Shown here in pieces: positions 11,791-23,500 of a stretch of DNA of 64,000 nt. Position 1 is the first letter of the stretch; every line of letters starts with the position of its first letter. Origin of the DNA: Parachlorella kessleri (lineage: Eukaryota; Chlorophyta; Trebouxiophyceae; Chlorellales; Chlorellaceae). The translations under genes and the position numbers were made by a program. Where the stretch lies: NCBI GenBank assembly GCA_001598975.1, contig BBXU01001610.1, positions 1 to 64,000 of the forward strand. Direction: 5' to 3'. The notes beneath the pieces are model-generated. The model was not told the DNA's origin. It saw only the letters and a list, made by a program, of their open reading frames with translations, and ran no database searches.

Positions 11791-13864
11791 TGTGCGTTCA
11801 CTGTCACACTGGCATGCCGTTGGGCGATGGTCCCCAATGGTGTTCACCCATCAGCCTGCAAGTTTTCCTATCCGACCTACCGCTAGGTATGGACCTGGAG
11901 GTCTTCACACATGGGTGTACCTCCTTCACTGGCAGAACTAGGCCTTTAAGCATGCCTTGAGTTGAGGTTGGTTCGCCCCCCTAATAGAAGCGGTTCCCGC
12001 GTTGTTGGTTGCCCTGTGCCTTGGCCATAACCTTTATCATATCATGTGCTGGGCTGATTACAGGCACTCAAGTGCAGGGCCTATCTAGTCCTGATGATGA
12101 AGTGGCGGTGGGGTTGTCAGCATCACAGCTGGACAAGACTAGCCTCACACTGGCACCTGTCACACACTGACAGCGTCTGCTTAACTCCTAGTCAATACCA
12201 AATGCTGGAGTCCTCGTATGCACAAAGCATAAGTCATCTTTAGGGATTGGCATAGGAGGGGGTGGCGGCCCACGAGACCCACTGACTAATTAGGCTGCAA
12301 CTCAGTCACCTTCAAGGTATTCTCACTTAGCAAGTCATCTGAGCCAAGCAGGAGCCACTCACATACCATGGCTGTCCTAGGTTTTGCCAGTGAGAGCCCC
12401 CTTAGCTTAGGAGTGCTGCTTGCAGCCCCAGGTTAGCAAGTGGGTCTTGAAGCCCCCTCTGGGGCAATTGCACCATGCATGTCCATGCTTCCACACGGTT
12501 GGTGATGGGCATGAAGGCAGAAATGTCTTCGGAGGGTGGTGTCTGGGATATCGTGTGCTTGGAAAAGTATTTGGCTAACACACTATACTGGTGTTCCTTG
12601 GAGGCAAAGTGCGGACAGTGCAAGCAAGCACCCTTTTGCTCAAAAGAGTAGCAGCCACAGTTGTGCAGCACCAAATTCCCCCCAAACATTCTTCGCAACG
12701 CGAAGCAGCCCGCCATTTGCAGACCAGCCAGTGAGGCACCCTTACTCTCCGCTGAGGGCGACTCGCGAGTTGCCTTCAAATGGCTAAGTGCTTGTGCTAT
12801 GAAGTGCATCTTGTGGGCCACACTGCCAGACGGGGTGGGGCGCCGAGGGCAGCTTGCCAACCCTTACTACCCCAGGTCTATGAGGAGCATCTGAAGCTGC
12901 TAGACTTGGGTGGTGCCCATGGCAGCATCAGGGCAGAATGGATGCTGAGGGCGGCTTGCGGTTTGCTTAAACTGGCTAAGTGCTTGTGCTATGAGGGACA
13001 CATGGACAAGGAGCTTTGTCAGATAGACCTTTGTTCGTGCTCTTTGTTGGTTTCCCCTTCCGGACGGGGTGGGTGAATGCCATTAAGAGATTGGTACTTG
13101 GATCTTGTGGTTTTAAACCCAAGTGCGGGCATAGTCCATCCTAGCTTTCATGGCCCCCCCACATGGGACGCATGGCCCGGTGGCAGCACGCTGTCATACT
13201 TCACTACTGGGACAGGAAAGAAGGAAGGGAGACCAATCTCACCCAAGTGTCAGAACTGGGGAGCGTCGGCACAGCTACATCATGTGATGCCCTGACACAG
13301 CGAGGGCATGTTGCTGGTGAAGAACTTCCTGGGCCACGAGGCACATCAGGAAGTCGTGTAATACAAAGGGATGATGGATGGCAACAGTGTCAAGAGACAG
13401 CGGGAGTCGCCAGGCACCTGGTCAAATGGGGAGGCTAGATACAGAGGGGCATCCGTCATCAGCTCTGCAGGCCTTCCTTGCTTGCGCACGCACTTGGTGC
13501 CAAGCAGGGCACCAGGGGCACTAGACCAGGCTGCCGAGGCAGCTCCCCCTTAGGTGATGTTTGGCTTCAATGCTGCAGTCTGTCGCCGGTAGACCGCTTC
13601 CAGCGTGCCCAACAACTATTGTGCTAATTGGTGCGCCTGACATACCTCTTAGGTCCCTCTCTCTGCTTGGCTCTAGCGCGCGTAGTAAGGATTACTCACC
13701 GTTGCGCGGCCTTCTGCTTGTGAAGGCACACTGCTATGCATAATTTAATCACATGGCCCTTCCCTTAGACGCCTGCTCGCCCTGGCCGCTCACCTGGGAC
13801 GTCCCCAGCATCATCACCAAAGGGGGCCTATCATCGCTCTTAGGGTGGTTGGCCACGTCCACAG
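11791..13864. other. No confident gene; local duplicated block
   Basis: A 152-codon ORF on the minus strand (12860-12402) has a Cys-rich middle but no recognisable family and no coding support. A 22-bp word starting TGGCTAAGTGCTTGTGC occurs near 12781 and again near 12974, each time with an ACGGGGTGGG word downstream, so the stretch appears tandemly duplicated. Confidence 0.4.
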
Positions 13865-16513
13865 ATGGCAGGCAGATACTTGCTGTCCTTATCGTTAATG
13901 ATTTCAGTGGCAGCTTCGGATGCCACCCTCTCGGGTAAGCAGTGCCTGAAGTGTGGGCTCAGCTGTCTAGATGCAAGAACCCAGCACGGCAAGCTTTCAG
14001 AGGAGTTTATCCCCTTGATATCCCGACTTCGGACCGACATGACATACCAGTGCTCCCTTGCCTGACTGCAGTCACAACCCCCGTGTGCACGCTCAGCTTA
14101 CACAGCTACACAGGTTGCGACATTGATGGCCTGTACTCCATCACTGTCACGGTGAACTGCCCACTAGGCATATCAGGTGGGCATGGGGGTTCGCTGCTCA
14201 TCTGCCCTGAGCTTTGCCCAAAGACACTCCCGGAGCCGCCCTGTATGGTGCAGTTGCAGCAGCACCTGTTGTGAGCCGTGAGTTTAGCTGTGTACTGCGC
14301 CTTGCTGTAGGAACCACGTTGCGGTGTGTGGCAGCTTGGGGCGCTGGATACCAGCAAACCCAATGCAGAACAGTGTACCCCAACCTCATGTTCCCGGTAT
14401 GTGGCATCTGTGTCCGTCTTTGGCCCTGCCATTGCTTGGAACTCTTGCCACCAAGAACACACTGTATAGTCCCTAGCTCACAGGAACGAACCATATAGCT
14501 CAATCGTCTGAACAAACCTGAGGAAAAAGGAGTGCCTGACCTAACACATATTTAATTAAGCCCTGGATTCTGTTCTTGCCTGCAGCTGTTCGACTCTGCC
14601 TCGCTTATATTCACACGCATCCCTCCCGGGACCGCTATCAGCTACAATGGCACGGTGGACAGCTCGCCATTTAACCCCACAGATTGCTGTCCCCTGGGGA
14701 GCCTTCTGTGTGGGAGGGGCACCGGCTGCTTGATTGACTACTATAATGCTGTCGGGCCCGTCAGTAAAACATCCCCAGGCAGGGTAAGCGTGGGAAACCC
14801 TTGATTGTCAGCACATGTGCAAGGCCTGGTTATGTGCATGGGGTGCCTTCCTGTGCAAGACCGCTGCATGCGGTGCTTGTTGCTGCTGGCCGGCTGTGTA
14901 AGACGCCAATAATGCCAGAGCCCTAGCGTGTCAACCGTCCCACCCTCAAGTTGTCTGTACGTTTGTGCTGGCAAGCCCCTGCAATGTATCATGCTGTATG
15001 TTGCCTGCAGGCGTTCTCTTCTTCTCCTTCTCCGTCGTCACCCCCTAGCCCAACCCAGGGGGTGCTTCCTCTCCGGCTCCAGCCCAGTCCCCCTCCTCCG
15101 CCCTCTCCCCAGCTCCACCGGCCTCGCCCACTTCCCCAACCTACCCACCCTTCACCTGTACCTGCAACTGCAACTGCCCCCGCTCAGATAGGTCAAGGTG
15201 TGCTGCCAGGGGGCCTCCTCTTCCAGCTGGCAGCCCACGGCCGGGGGGTGGCTCCCCCTCTCCTGCAGGAAATGGCAGCCCCAACCCGGCAGCCTCCCCC
15301 GCTCCCATTATTTGCACCTCGGTATTCTTCGCCATGCCTAGGTGGGTTCCACTCAGCTTTCAGTTTATCACGTGTTTTCAGCACTTGCCTGGAGAGAAGA
15401 TGTAGAGCTTGCTGTACTGTTAGATTCGGCATGCGGCATGCCGACCCACGCAAGTGGTCACAACAGCCACAGCCGACCTAGACGATGCCGGCACCAGCTA
15501 GCCAGCGCATGAGTGCATGCTATCACACCTTCAACTCTGTGTGCTCCACTCTAGTCCCTCTGCAGGTCCCCAGTCAGCAGCAGCTACTACCTTGCGTACA
15601 ACTCCTCCACCGCAAAACCTTCGGCCGACGCCTTCTGCCGCACCCAGCCGGGCGGCTTTGGCGGCGCGGGCGCCTACAGGTCGCTGAGGCTGCCAGACAG
15701 CTTTGCCTCCCAGGCTTCCCTTTGGGTCACAGAGGACCTGGCCACTGGCGAGGTCTGCACCGGGCTTCAGTGCGAGGCCCTTGGGATTGTCGAGTGCATC
15801 CCCCTCGGGGCCGCCGCTGCCGCTGTGGATGGCCTGGGGAATGTGGGCTGCCGCAACTCAGGTGGGTGTGTACCCACGGCGGCCCACTTCTTCATGCTAT
15901 ATGGACCATACGCCAACGGTATTTGGTATATGCCACGTGGAGGTCATGTACCATATGAGACGTCGTTTGTCTTAGACATACATGGGAGCAGCATACAGGC
16001 AGGGCCGGGCCCTTACTCTGCGTGTGCCGATCTGTGCAGGCACAAACAACATAGGGAACGACAATTCTGGCAGAGGCAACTGGGGCAGTGGCAACTCAGG
16101 CGAGTGTGCACAGCAAGGGGGCTGCCAGGGGGAGGGGGGGGGGGGGGGGGGATGCGAGTGGCAGCTGGGCGCCGGGGCTTGCTCGTATGGGCGGAAGGTG
16201 ATGGAGGAAGGTGGTGCTTGAGGGGAGGGGGGGGAGAGCAGCTCAAGGGGTAGGGCTGCTCATGATAAGCCGATGGCATGTCCAATCTGCTTCAAGGCTG
16301 CTGTGAACTTGGCGATCTATCAATCCTGCTGTGAACTTGGCCAACCTGAAGGGACTTGTGGCACAGGCGGTCCCTCCCTTGCTGACCCTTCGGGTTCCAT
16401 CATGTACAGGGGTCAAGAATGTTGGGAACGGCAACTCGGGAACCAACAGTATCGGCAACAACAACCAGGGGTCCTACATCTATGGTGACTATGGCACCCC
16501 CTACGCAGCTTGA
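13865..16513 (+). CDS. Secreted Ser/Pro-rich, Asn/Gly-repeat protein (cell-wall-like, unidentified family)
   Basis: Nine exons with agreeing phases: 13865-13934, 14072-14176, 14311-14396, 14586-14783, 15011-15197, 15269-15341, 15566-15861, 16040-16099, 16410-16513, giving 392 residues. Residues 1-20 form a signal peptide (MAGRYLLSLSLMISV). Next come a Cys-containing domain (about 21-150: YTGCDIDGLYSITVTVNC, NPTDCCPLGSLLCGRGTGC), a Ser/Pro-rich linker (about 154-235: SPSPSSPPSPTQ, SPPPPPSPQ), a second domain (about 240-335: DAFCRTQPGGFGG, VCTGLQCEALGIVECIPLG) and Asn/Gly repeats (GNVGCRNSG, GTNNIGNDNSG, GNGNSGTNSIGNNNQG). Two globular parts around a Ser/Pro rod is the layout of volvocine pherophorins, but no pherophorin motif was recognised, so a wall or matrix role is inference. 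Intron 8 starts with GC (CAG|GCGAGT) and holds a G-run. The 3' end is uncertain, because coding-like stretches follow. Confidence 0.7.
16130..16150 (+). repeat. Poly-G tract in intron 8
   Basis: An almost uninterrupted run of G directly after GGGAGG. Its length is likely to be unreliable in sequencing. Confidence 0.7.
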
Positions 16514-17984
16514 GCCGTCCATGTCCCAGCGTGAAGGGTGTGCCAGCCAGCTACCAGAGACTGTGTGCTCGGATGGAACCCTGTAGGGTTCACAGAACAC
16601 CACACGAGGCATGGCCATGGCTGCACATGGGGGAGAGACCTGTGATCTCCATGGCTGTGTGGTCGTGGGCCGCCGTTACGTCCTGGGCCGTTCATGCAAC
16701 TCAGTATTGCCAAGGTGGTCTTGCCGATTCTGTCCTTGTTGTGTGTAAAAAGCCAGGCTGCAGCTCTGTGAATGTAGTCTCGGCGCAGGGTAAGCAGACT
16801 CCCATCTTTCAGAGTGCGTTTCAGAACTTGCAGGATTACTGCGATCCTGGTTCCCTACTTGTTCCCTGCTTGACCGGAAAGCGCACTGATATATTCATTT
16901 CTGGTATGGTGTCTTCTTACCCTTAAATCTTCGTCATGTACCCTTACCAGTGCTAAGTCCATATTCTTGTGTTCAACAAAAAGCTTAACTTGTCTGGATG
17001 GTGCGTCCTCGACCCTTGGCTACTACTGAAGCACAGATAACACTTGCCAGGTAGTGCCTATGCTGTGTCATATTCCTTCCCTATTCTTTTCTACATTGGC
17101 TTTGTCGGCACTCTGGGTACGTACGTTGGGTGGTGACTTGTTGCTTCCTTGTCGTGTTTTCACCACTGCCGGGCAACTGATTGTGAAATGTCATCAGTGT
17201 GCTTTTTTGTTCCGCAACCCTCTTTGAGGGAGTGTGGGCAACCCTGGCATGCAAGTGCCCAATGATGTTGTTGTCTGGAGCCGCCCTGGCACGAGGTACT
17301 GTTCCGTTCTCACTTCAACCAGGCTCGTCCCCAAGTCCTGTGCAGCCTCCCAAGTGCAGCTGGGGCCTGATCAGCCCAGAGTCTGCCCCAAGCAGGCAGG
17401 CCGGCAACTCTCACTTGGGGACCTTGAAGGGCAAGGCTTGGCATGCCAGCCTCTCGTGTGACAGCCCCTCGGCTCTGAGACGTTACCATGTATCCAGTGA
17501 TTCCAGATGCGCAGGTCTGTTGCTCTGACTGTGGCACTCATAGGCGCACACTACACAGTCTGACTCTCATAGATGACGTCATTGCCCATACCTGTGTTGG
17601 TTTAACTTGGAGACAAAAAAAATTATGCGGCCAGCAAATCCTTTGGCAGTGTCTGCCACCAAACCTATACCCTCTCAAAATTAGCTGGCACTATGTGCGC
17701 CTGGCAAGGTTATTCATTAGTGCAAACCTCACCTGGCAGCCTCGAAGCAGCCATGTTCGATGGCCACTGGCCGCTGGCCGCTGGCAGCTAAATTTGGCTC
17801 TCAGGGGAACCGGACGATGCTCCTGCTGTGAGGCAAGCCTGTCTGTTGGCCCTTTTCAGCTCATGAGGAGCTTGAGCAGTGCAGAAGTCTATCTTTCAAG
17901 GTCTTTAGGTCTGGCGTCTACTGGGTGGTTAGGGTTTCGATTCCTCTACTATAGGTGCAGGCACCCAGGCGCATACATGGACGG
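16514..17984. other. 3' flank of the Asn/Gly-repeat gene; possible extra exons
   Basis: A TGTAA motif at about 16743 could end the transcript. Coding-like stretches remain: about 16616-16740 (reads ETCDLHGCVVVGRRY) and 17234-17461 (reads GNPGMQVPNDVVVWSRPG, similar in flavour to the GN repeats). They could be alternative or further exons or a decayed paralogue. No splice pair joining them was convincing. Confidence 0.35.
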
Positions 17985-18349
17985 CTCCAGCGTCAGGAGT
18001 CCCCATCGCAGCAGCATGCCGCCTCCAAAGTCTGTCAAGGCTGTCCGATGCCTCGCGCCTGGGAGCGCAGGGGCGCCACCCTGCTGTGTTTCCTGGCCGG
18101 CAGCAGCCTGGGTGCGCACCGAGTCGGCCCTCCGGAACAGCCGGTCAACCGTGGGCCAAGCGTGGCGGCCCCATCCGGGCCTCCCCCCTCCCTGGTATCG
18201 GGCTGGCGTGCCCAGACCCAGAGAAAGCACGGCAGAATTCGGTCCCCCCTGCACCTGGCGCCCTGGCCTGTAGAAAACCAGGGTCCCCAGCGCCTTCGCC
18301 ACCTCTTTCTTGCTGCTCTCTCAACCTCTCAGCAACGCACCTCGCAACC
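17985..18349 (+). promoter_or_regulatory. H1 copy 2 upstream region
   Basis: GTGCGCACC near 18111 and CCCATCCGGGCC near 18170 are the two halves of the element that is fused in the core-histone promoters. A TAGAAAA box lies near 18270, about 80 bp before the start. Confidence 0.6.
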
Positions 18350-19589
18350 ATGTCTGCCCCCGCTGCCGCTGCCCCCAAGGCCGTCAAGGCCAAGGCCCCC
18401 AAGAAGCCCGTTGAGCACCCTGGTGAGTGGCAGGTGGTCACTTACCTGCGTGATCGTTGCGGCCTTCCCCGCGGACATGGTACCTAGGCTGCTCCCTTCC
18501 TGGGTTGACTACATCTCCTTTCCCTTGGGGCCTCGCCCTCACCCTTCTTGTGCCCTGCCCTGTGCAGCCTATGTGGAGATGATCAGCGCTGCTATCAAGG
18601 CCCTGAAGGAGCGCACCGGCTCCTCCCTGCCCGCCATCAAGAAGTACATTGGTGCCACCTACGGCTCTAAGCTGCCCGCCAACTGGGAGAAGACCCTGTC
18701 CCTGCAGCTGAAGCGCCTTGCCGCCGCCGGCAAGCTGACCAAGGTCAAGGCCTCCTTCAAGCTGCGCGACGAGCTCAAGAAGCCCGCCAAGGTGTGTGGG
18801 TCACTCTGGACTGCTTGCTGCCAAGTGCGCGGCCTAGTTGGCTGTGGGTGTGTTGCCGTTGAGTGGGTGAGGTTTGGGAAAGCAGACAGGAAATTTTGGT
18901 GAGTGAGTGCGGGGTTGCTACGCCAGTGTGCTGGGAATGACTTGCAAAGAAAAGGAGTACAGCCTGCTTTCGCTTAGTGTGATGTGCATGCCAGCTAATA
19001 TATTAGTCTCCTTTGCCGCCTGCCGCAGAAGCCCGCTGCCAAGAAGCCCAAGGCCCCCAAGGCCGAGGGTGAGGCCAAGCTCAAGAAGGCTGCCGCCCCC
19101 AAGAAGCCCAAGGCACCCAAGGCTGAGGGCGAGAAGAAGAAGAAGACCCCCGCCAAGAAGGCCGCCACGGCCGAGAAGAAGGCCAAGGCCCCCGCCAAGC
19201 CCAAGAGCGCGGCCAAGAAGCCTGCTGCCGCCAAGAAGCCCGCCGGCGAGAAGAAGGCCAAGGTGTGTATGATGCAGATTTGGGTGTCTTGATACTTCCG
19301 CCCACCCCATCGCACTGCTTGACAACCCTGTGTGCAATTGGCAGTGCGTTCTAAGGTAGCAGTGGCAGGCAGTTCTCCTAAAAACCTCACTGCAGCTGAC
19401 CTTGTTGCTGCCCCACGCTTGCAGACCCCCAAGGCCAAGGCTGCCCCCAAGGTGAAGAAGACCACCAGCACCAAGAAGGCCGCCGCCCCCAAGGCCAAGG
19501 CACCCGCCAAGCCCAAGAGCGCAACCAAGAAGGCCGCACCCAAGCCCAAGAGCGCGACCAAGAAGGCTGCCAAGGCCACCAAGGCTTAA
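18350..19589 (+). CDS. H1: Linker histone H1, copy 2
   Basis: Linker histone of 231 residues. Four exons: 18350-18422, 18568-18791, 19029-19262, 19425-19589, the same lengths as copy 1. The H15 domain is intact (AYVEMISAAIKALKERTG to KASFKL), followed by a Lys/Ala/Pro tail. Intron 1 lies after HPG (phase 1); introns 2 and 3 are phase 0. TGATCA occurs in exon 2, thirteen bases after the acceptor, rather than in an intron. Both copies look functional. The low number of differences against unselected intron identity suggests a recent duplication or ongoing conversion. Confidence 0.97.
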
Positions 19590-19637
19590 GCGGCTCCCCT
19601 TGACTGCTCCTGGTCCCCCAACCTTTCCCAAACCACC

Positions 19638-19665
19638 GGTGTTATTAAACACCACCCCACCGGAA
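19638..19665 (+). terminator. Histone 3' hairpin plus GGAA element, H1 copy 2
   Basis: GGTGTTATTAAACACC at 19638-19653, GGAA at 19662-19665. The loop is ATTA as in H1 copy 1. Confidence 0.93.
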
Positions 19666-19940
19666 GTTTGGCAATGCAAGCGCTTGTTGAGGAATACCGT
19701 CTAGAACTTGGTACCTAGCCCACGCTGGGGACTTCTTGATGCTGCAGGTAGGTGTGTATGCTAGCCATGACACGATATTGCAAAGTATAGGGGGGCTCGG
19801 TGCCTACTAATCAACGAGGGAGAGGGGTGCGAATCGCTTGTAATTGTGCTATTTGGTCCAACGCTTGTTCTTGATGCAGGTTTGGTGCAGCGGAGGTCAA
19901 GATGCATGTGGGTCGGTAGCTGCTAGTGTGACCTGGCTGT

Positions 19941-20596
19941 ACGAACAGGACTAGATGCAGAATGCGCCTGAGTCTTGCCTTGAGGTTCTAGATCTGGTAT
20001 ATTGATGGTGCAGGCGCTGCGAACAGAGGAGAGGTAGGGGTGCCCTGTATCCTGAAACTGACCGGGCTGGATGCAGGTTATCAAAAACGTATGGCGGACA
20101 GGTCAGTGAAGTATCACACGCCTGGCACGATTTGATGAGGGTGGCTGCGAACAGCCCAGAACTGTCAGTGCTGGTTAGGACAGCACTGCTCTGGGCAGCA
20201 GCGCCATCTTACAGCTAGATATATAAGCTGCTGGGTCGACATGACTTATCCAAAGCAAAGAGCAAAGCGTGCCTTGATATAGGCCTGTGAGAGGAAGGTT
20301 CCTTCACTGTCCATCTCAGCCAGCGACTGGAGGGGCTGACCTCTGGAGTCAGCGGAGCTGTTACTTTTTATCTGGGTCCAGAATTTCTGGAAATGTTGTC
20401 AGACCTCAGGGACAGGAGAAATTCAAAGCACATGGTCTAGGTCGGTAGCATGTACCTATCTGTAGCCAGATGAGCAGCTGCCGCGCTGGCCCTGCCGTCA
20501 CTCCAGATTCCCCACTGTTGCAAGGTTCTGCTTCTCCTCCACTGCTTGCTGAATAGTTTAGCCCTCGTGCCGGCGCCCAAGCCCAGCCACAGCTAC
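19941..20596. other. Spacer between H1 copy 2 and the UBX gene
   Basis: It contains the presumed 3' UTR of the minus-strand UBX gene; TTACA at 20209-20213 (TGTAA on the minus strand) is a candidate poly(A) signal. No further gene seen. Confidence 0.4.
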
Positions 20597-23500
20597 TCAG
20601 CTAGCCCACTTCATGACTAGCATCGCATCTGCCACCTTAGCATCTTCCAGGCTCTGCTGCAAGGTTGACAACACCGGCGCACCTGCAGTGGCCAAGACAA
20701 ACAAAAGCTGGGATAAGAGGCTGAAGGGAACGGCTTTGCAAAAAGCATCAACAATGTAAGATTCCACGCATGCAGAGCGTGACAGAATTGGCCCCAAACT
20801 GGCTCCCCAATATTGCATCTGAGGCTACGAGATGTCTGACACCGCCTCAGTAATCTTGGGCGCCAGACAACGTGGTACATCAAGATGCTCCACAGGTGAC
20901 AACTATTTGCATGCAGCGTGTCCACGCCAGTGGTCACCACTTACAGCGACTCCATGGCCACTCTGCCAAGTGTGGCGCATGCTGCCAGACTAGATACATC
21001 TCCCCACCTGGGAAGCCTTGCGAGAGGCTGAAGGGGCGGCCTGCGGCTGCCTCCTCCACCTGACTGAGGCAGTAGTCGTGCACTGCTGCGAGGGGAGCTG
21101 AGCGTGGGAAGCGCCGTTGGCCACGCTTGCCATCAGGGAAGCGAACAGCTGCAACAAGGCAACAGAAATAGAGGGAAAGGGGCCGCAATTTGGTAAGCTA
21201 TTACACTCAGCCATCGTTTTGCACACATACACCTACGGAAGCCTGGCTGCTCTCTCAACATGACTCAGGGCAGCTGCAGCACAGGTTGGCTCACCTATTC
21301 TGCAGCCCTCCGCGCCAGCAGGCTCAGGAGGTAGCCTTGCGGCTGCCTCCGCTGCCACCTGAGCAGGCGACAGCGCTGCTGCGGCGGCCTCCTGCGCGAC
21401 CTGCTCCTGCTGCTGCGCTGCCAGGGCAGCAAGCACAGCGCGCTCGTCTTCCTCATCACTATGAGACGCGCCTGCACGGGGCAAGGATGCTTGCAATTGT
21501 TGCGCACAAGCAACACAAGGTTTGCGTCCTCAAAGCTGGAGGAGTGCACCGATTTGCAGCGGCACTCTACAAGTCTTCCTGACAATGAGAGCTCATAGTA
21601 CGGCAGGGCGACGGACGCTAAAAGAAACCAGTAGCTGCCTTCCTGAGGTAGCGCAGTGCTAGCCAAGGCTTGCCTTGTCTACTCCGCAAGAGCCGGCCAC
21701 AATGGCATGGCAACTCCCCTCCCACCAAGACAGGCGGGGCATACCTGGAGCACGGGAAGACCACTGCAGCCCCAACAGTGGTCCTTCCCGCCCCCATCCC
21801 AGGCATCATTCCGACTCATCCTCCTTGCATGGGCCCTGGCACGCTCCGACCAGTACCCGATAGTAACGGTTGTCACTGCCACACATACCTGCCCCACTTC
21901 CGCTGGGCCCGGTCCCTGTCGCATCCTGCATGCTCATCTCCAGCGCCCTTTGAAGCTCCTCGTCCTCATTCAGGGCCTGACCGGAGCCCTGCGGTAACCC
22001 ACAAAAATAGCGATATTGTTTGATTAACTGCAGGTGGTGCAGGAGAGCCCGGAACAACACTCACTGAGGCCCCATGTCCTCACAACAGGCCCGGCTACGC
22101 TACAACAGTACATGCGCATGAAACAGGCTCTAAGAGCAGGGTTGCAAGGTTACCCAAGGCAAGGACGCCTCAGGCGTAGAGGGTATGCATTGGCGCATAG
22201 CTGCATCTCTTGGCAAGCACAGCTTCCAATCCCAAGCAAGCACGAGACAGAGACCAGGCGGCAGGCAGGCCCAGCGGCACGCATGCGCAGAGAAACCTAA
22301 ACTCCCCTCTTGCCACGCTCACGTGTTGTGACATGTCCTTCACGGAGGACTTCTTGCGCTTCAGGCCGGCAGCCAGGCGGGATGCCGCCGGGTCATGGAT
22401 GCTGGTGTCCAGGAAGGGCATTAGCTCCTCCGCCATCCTGCAGCACATGGAAATCTGGACCGGGACATTTATAAGAGGTTAGACCACTTGCCAGGGGAGG
22501 GGTCTGATGCCATCCTGCGCTGAGTGCAATTTGATGGGTGGATCCTTAGCAGGGATGCTGTCATCGGGGGCGCATGACCTCCTCAGGCATCCTGCACGGA
22601 GACTGTCCTGGCCCAGAACTGGAGTTGTAACACTGGAATGCTTGGTTTGGGAGGGCAGCAGCTGCTAGACCAGCCCACGAAAGGCTGGCTCACTTGAGAG
22701 CAATTTCTGGCAGTAGGATAACCTCCGCACCCTGGATCGCACACTTGTCCCACCTGCTACGGTCTGCTCTCCCAAAGTCGGTACCAGCTTGTGGTCACAG
22801 GCGATCACAGCGGGAGGTCACAACACTGCAACACTTTCTCCCTCTTGCGACGGCGGCGAGCCCACTCCACCTTTGGATCACATATTCCAGCGCAGGTCCG
22901 AAGGTTCCAGCCCAGCACCGCGAATCACCACCCAGGCCCACCTCTCCGCATTGACAAACCCGGTCCACTGGCGCATGGGGGCCCCCGTCACTGGGTCAAC
23001 CACCAGAACAGCAGGCAGCTCGTAGATCCTGTAGTAGGCCATCAGCTTTTGGGCCTCCTCCACAACATCATACACCTGCACTCAACCGGGAGGGAGAGCT
23101 ACTTGAAGCTGGGCAACCCCCAGCACCATAGGCAGTTGCAGATGCCTTGGTAGCCCTTAAGGTGCTCAGAATCCCCCAAGCTGCAGCAAGTTGCAGTAGC
23201 CACCGGTGGCAGACTGTCCAGTAAACAGTCACCGAGCGACCCAACAAAGAAACAGAGGCCAAAGGCTTGTGCACACCTGCACCTTGTAGGCACCCTCCTT
23301 TAGCACCATGACCAATGTAATGCAAAGAAAGCGGCGGGAGCACACGCTGCGAACGCTGCGAAAGTTGAACGCTGCGAACGACTTGCCTGGAAGAACACAA
23401 AGTTGTTCTCGACAAGGGACTTAACCATCTCGTCCCGCCAGGTGTCGCGGTTGAGCTGGTGGGAGGCAAACTGGTTGGTACTCTGCACGTTTACCAGCTG

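Larger units (their letters stand above)
17985..19940. repeat. Arm 2 of inverted H1 duplication
   Basis: Partner of 9850-11790 on the opposite strand; about 6.2 kb lies between the arms and contains the secreted-protein gene. Confidence 0.85.

Noticed and set aside
12402..12860. 152-codon minus-strand ORF with Cys-rich middle
   Set aside because: No splice context, family or hairpin/poly(A) signal; kept only as an unexplained stretch.
18918..19679. 253-codon Gly/Leu-rich frame opposite H1
   Set aside because: Mirror of the Lys/Ala codon pattern of the H1 tail; the same shadow appears opposite H1 copy 1.
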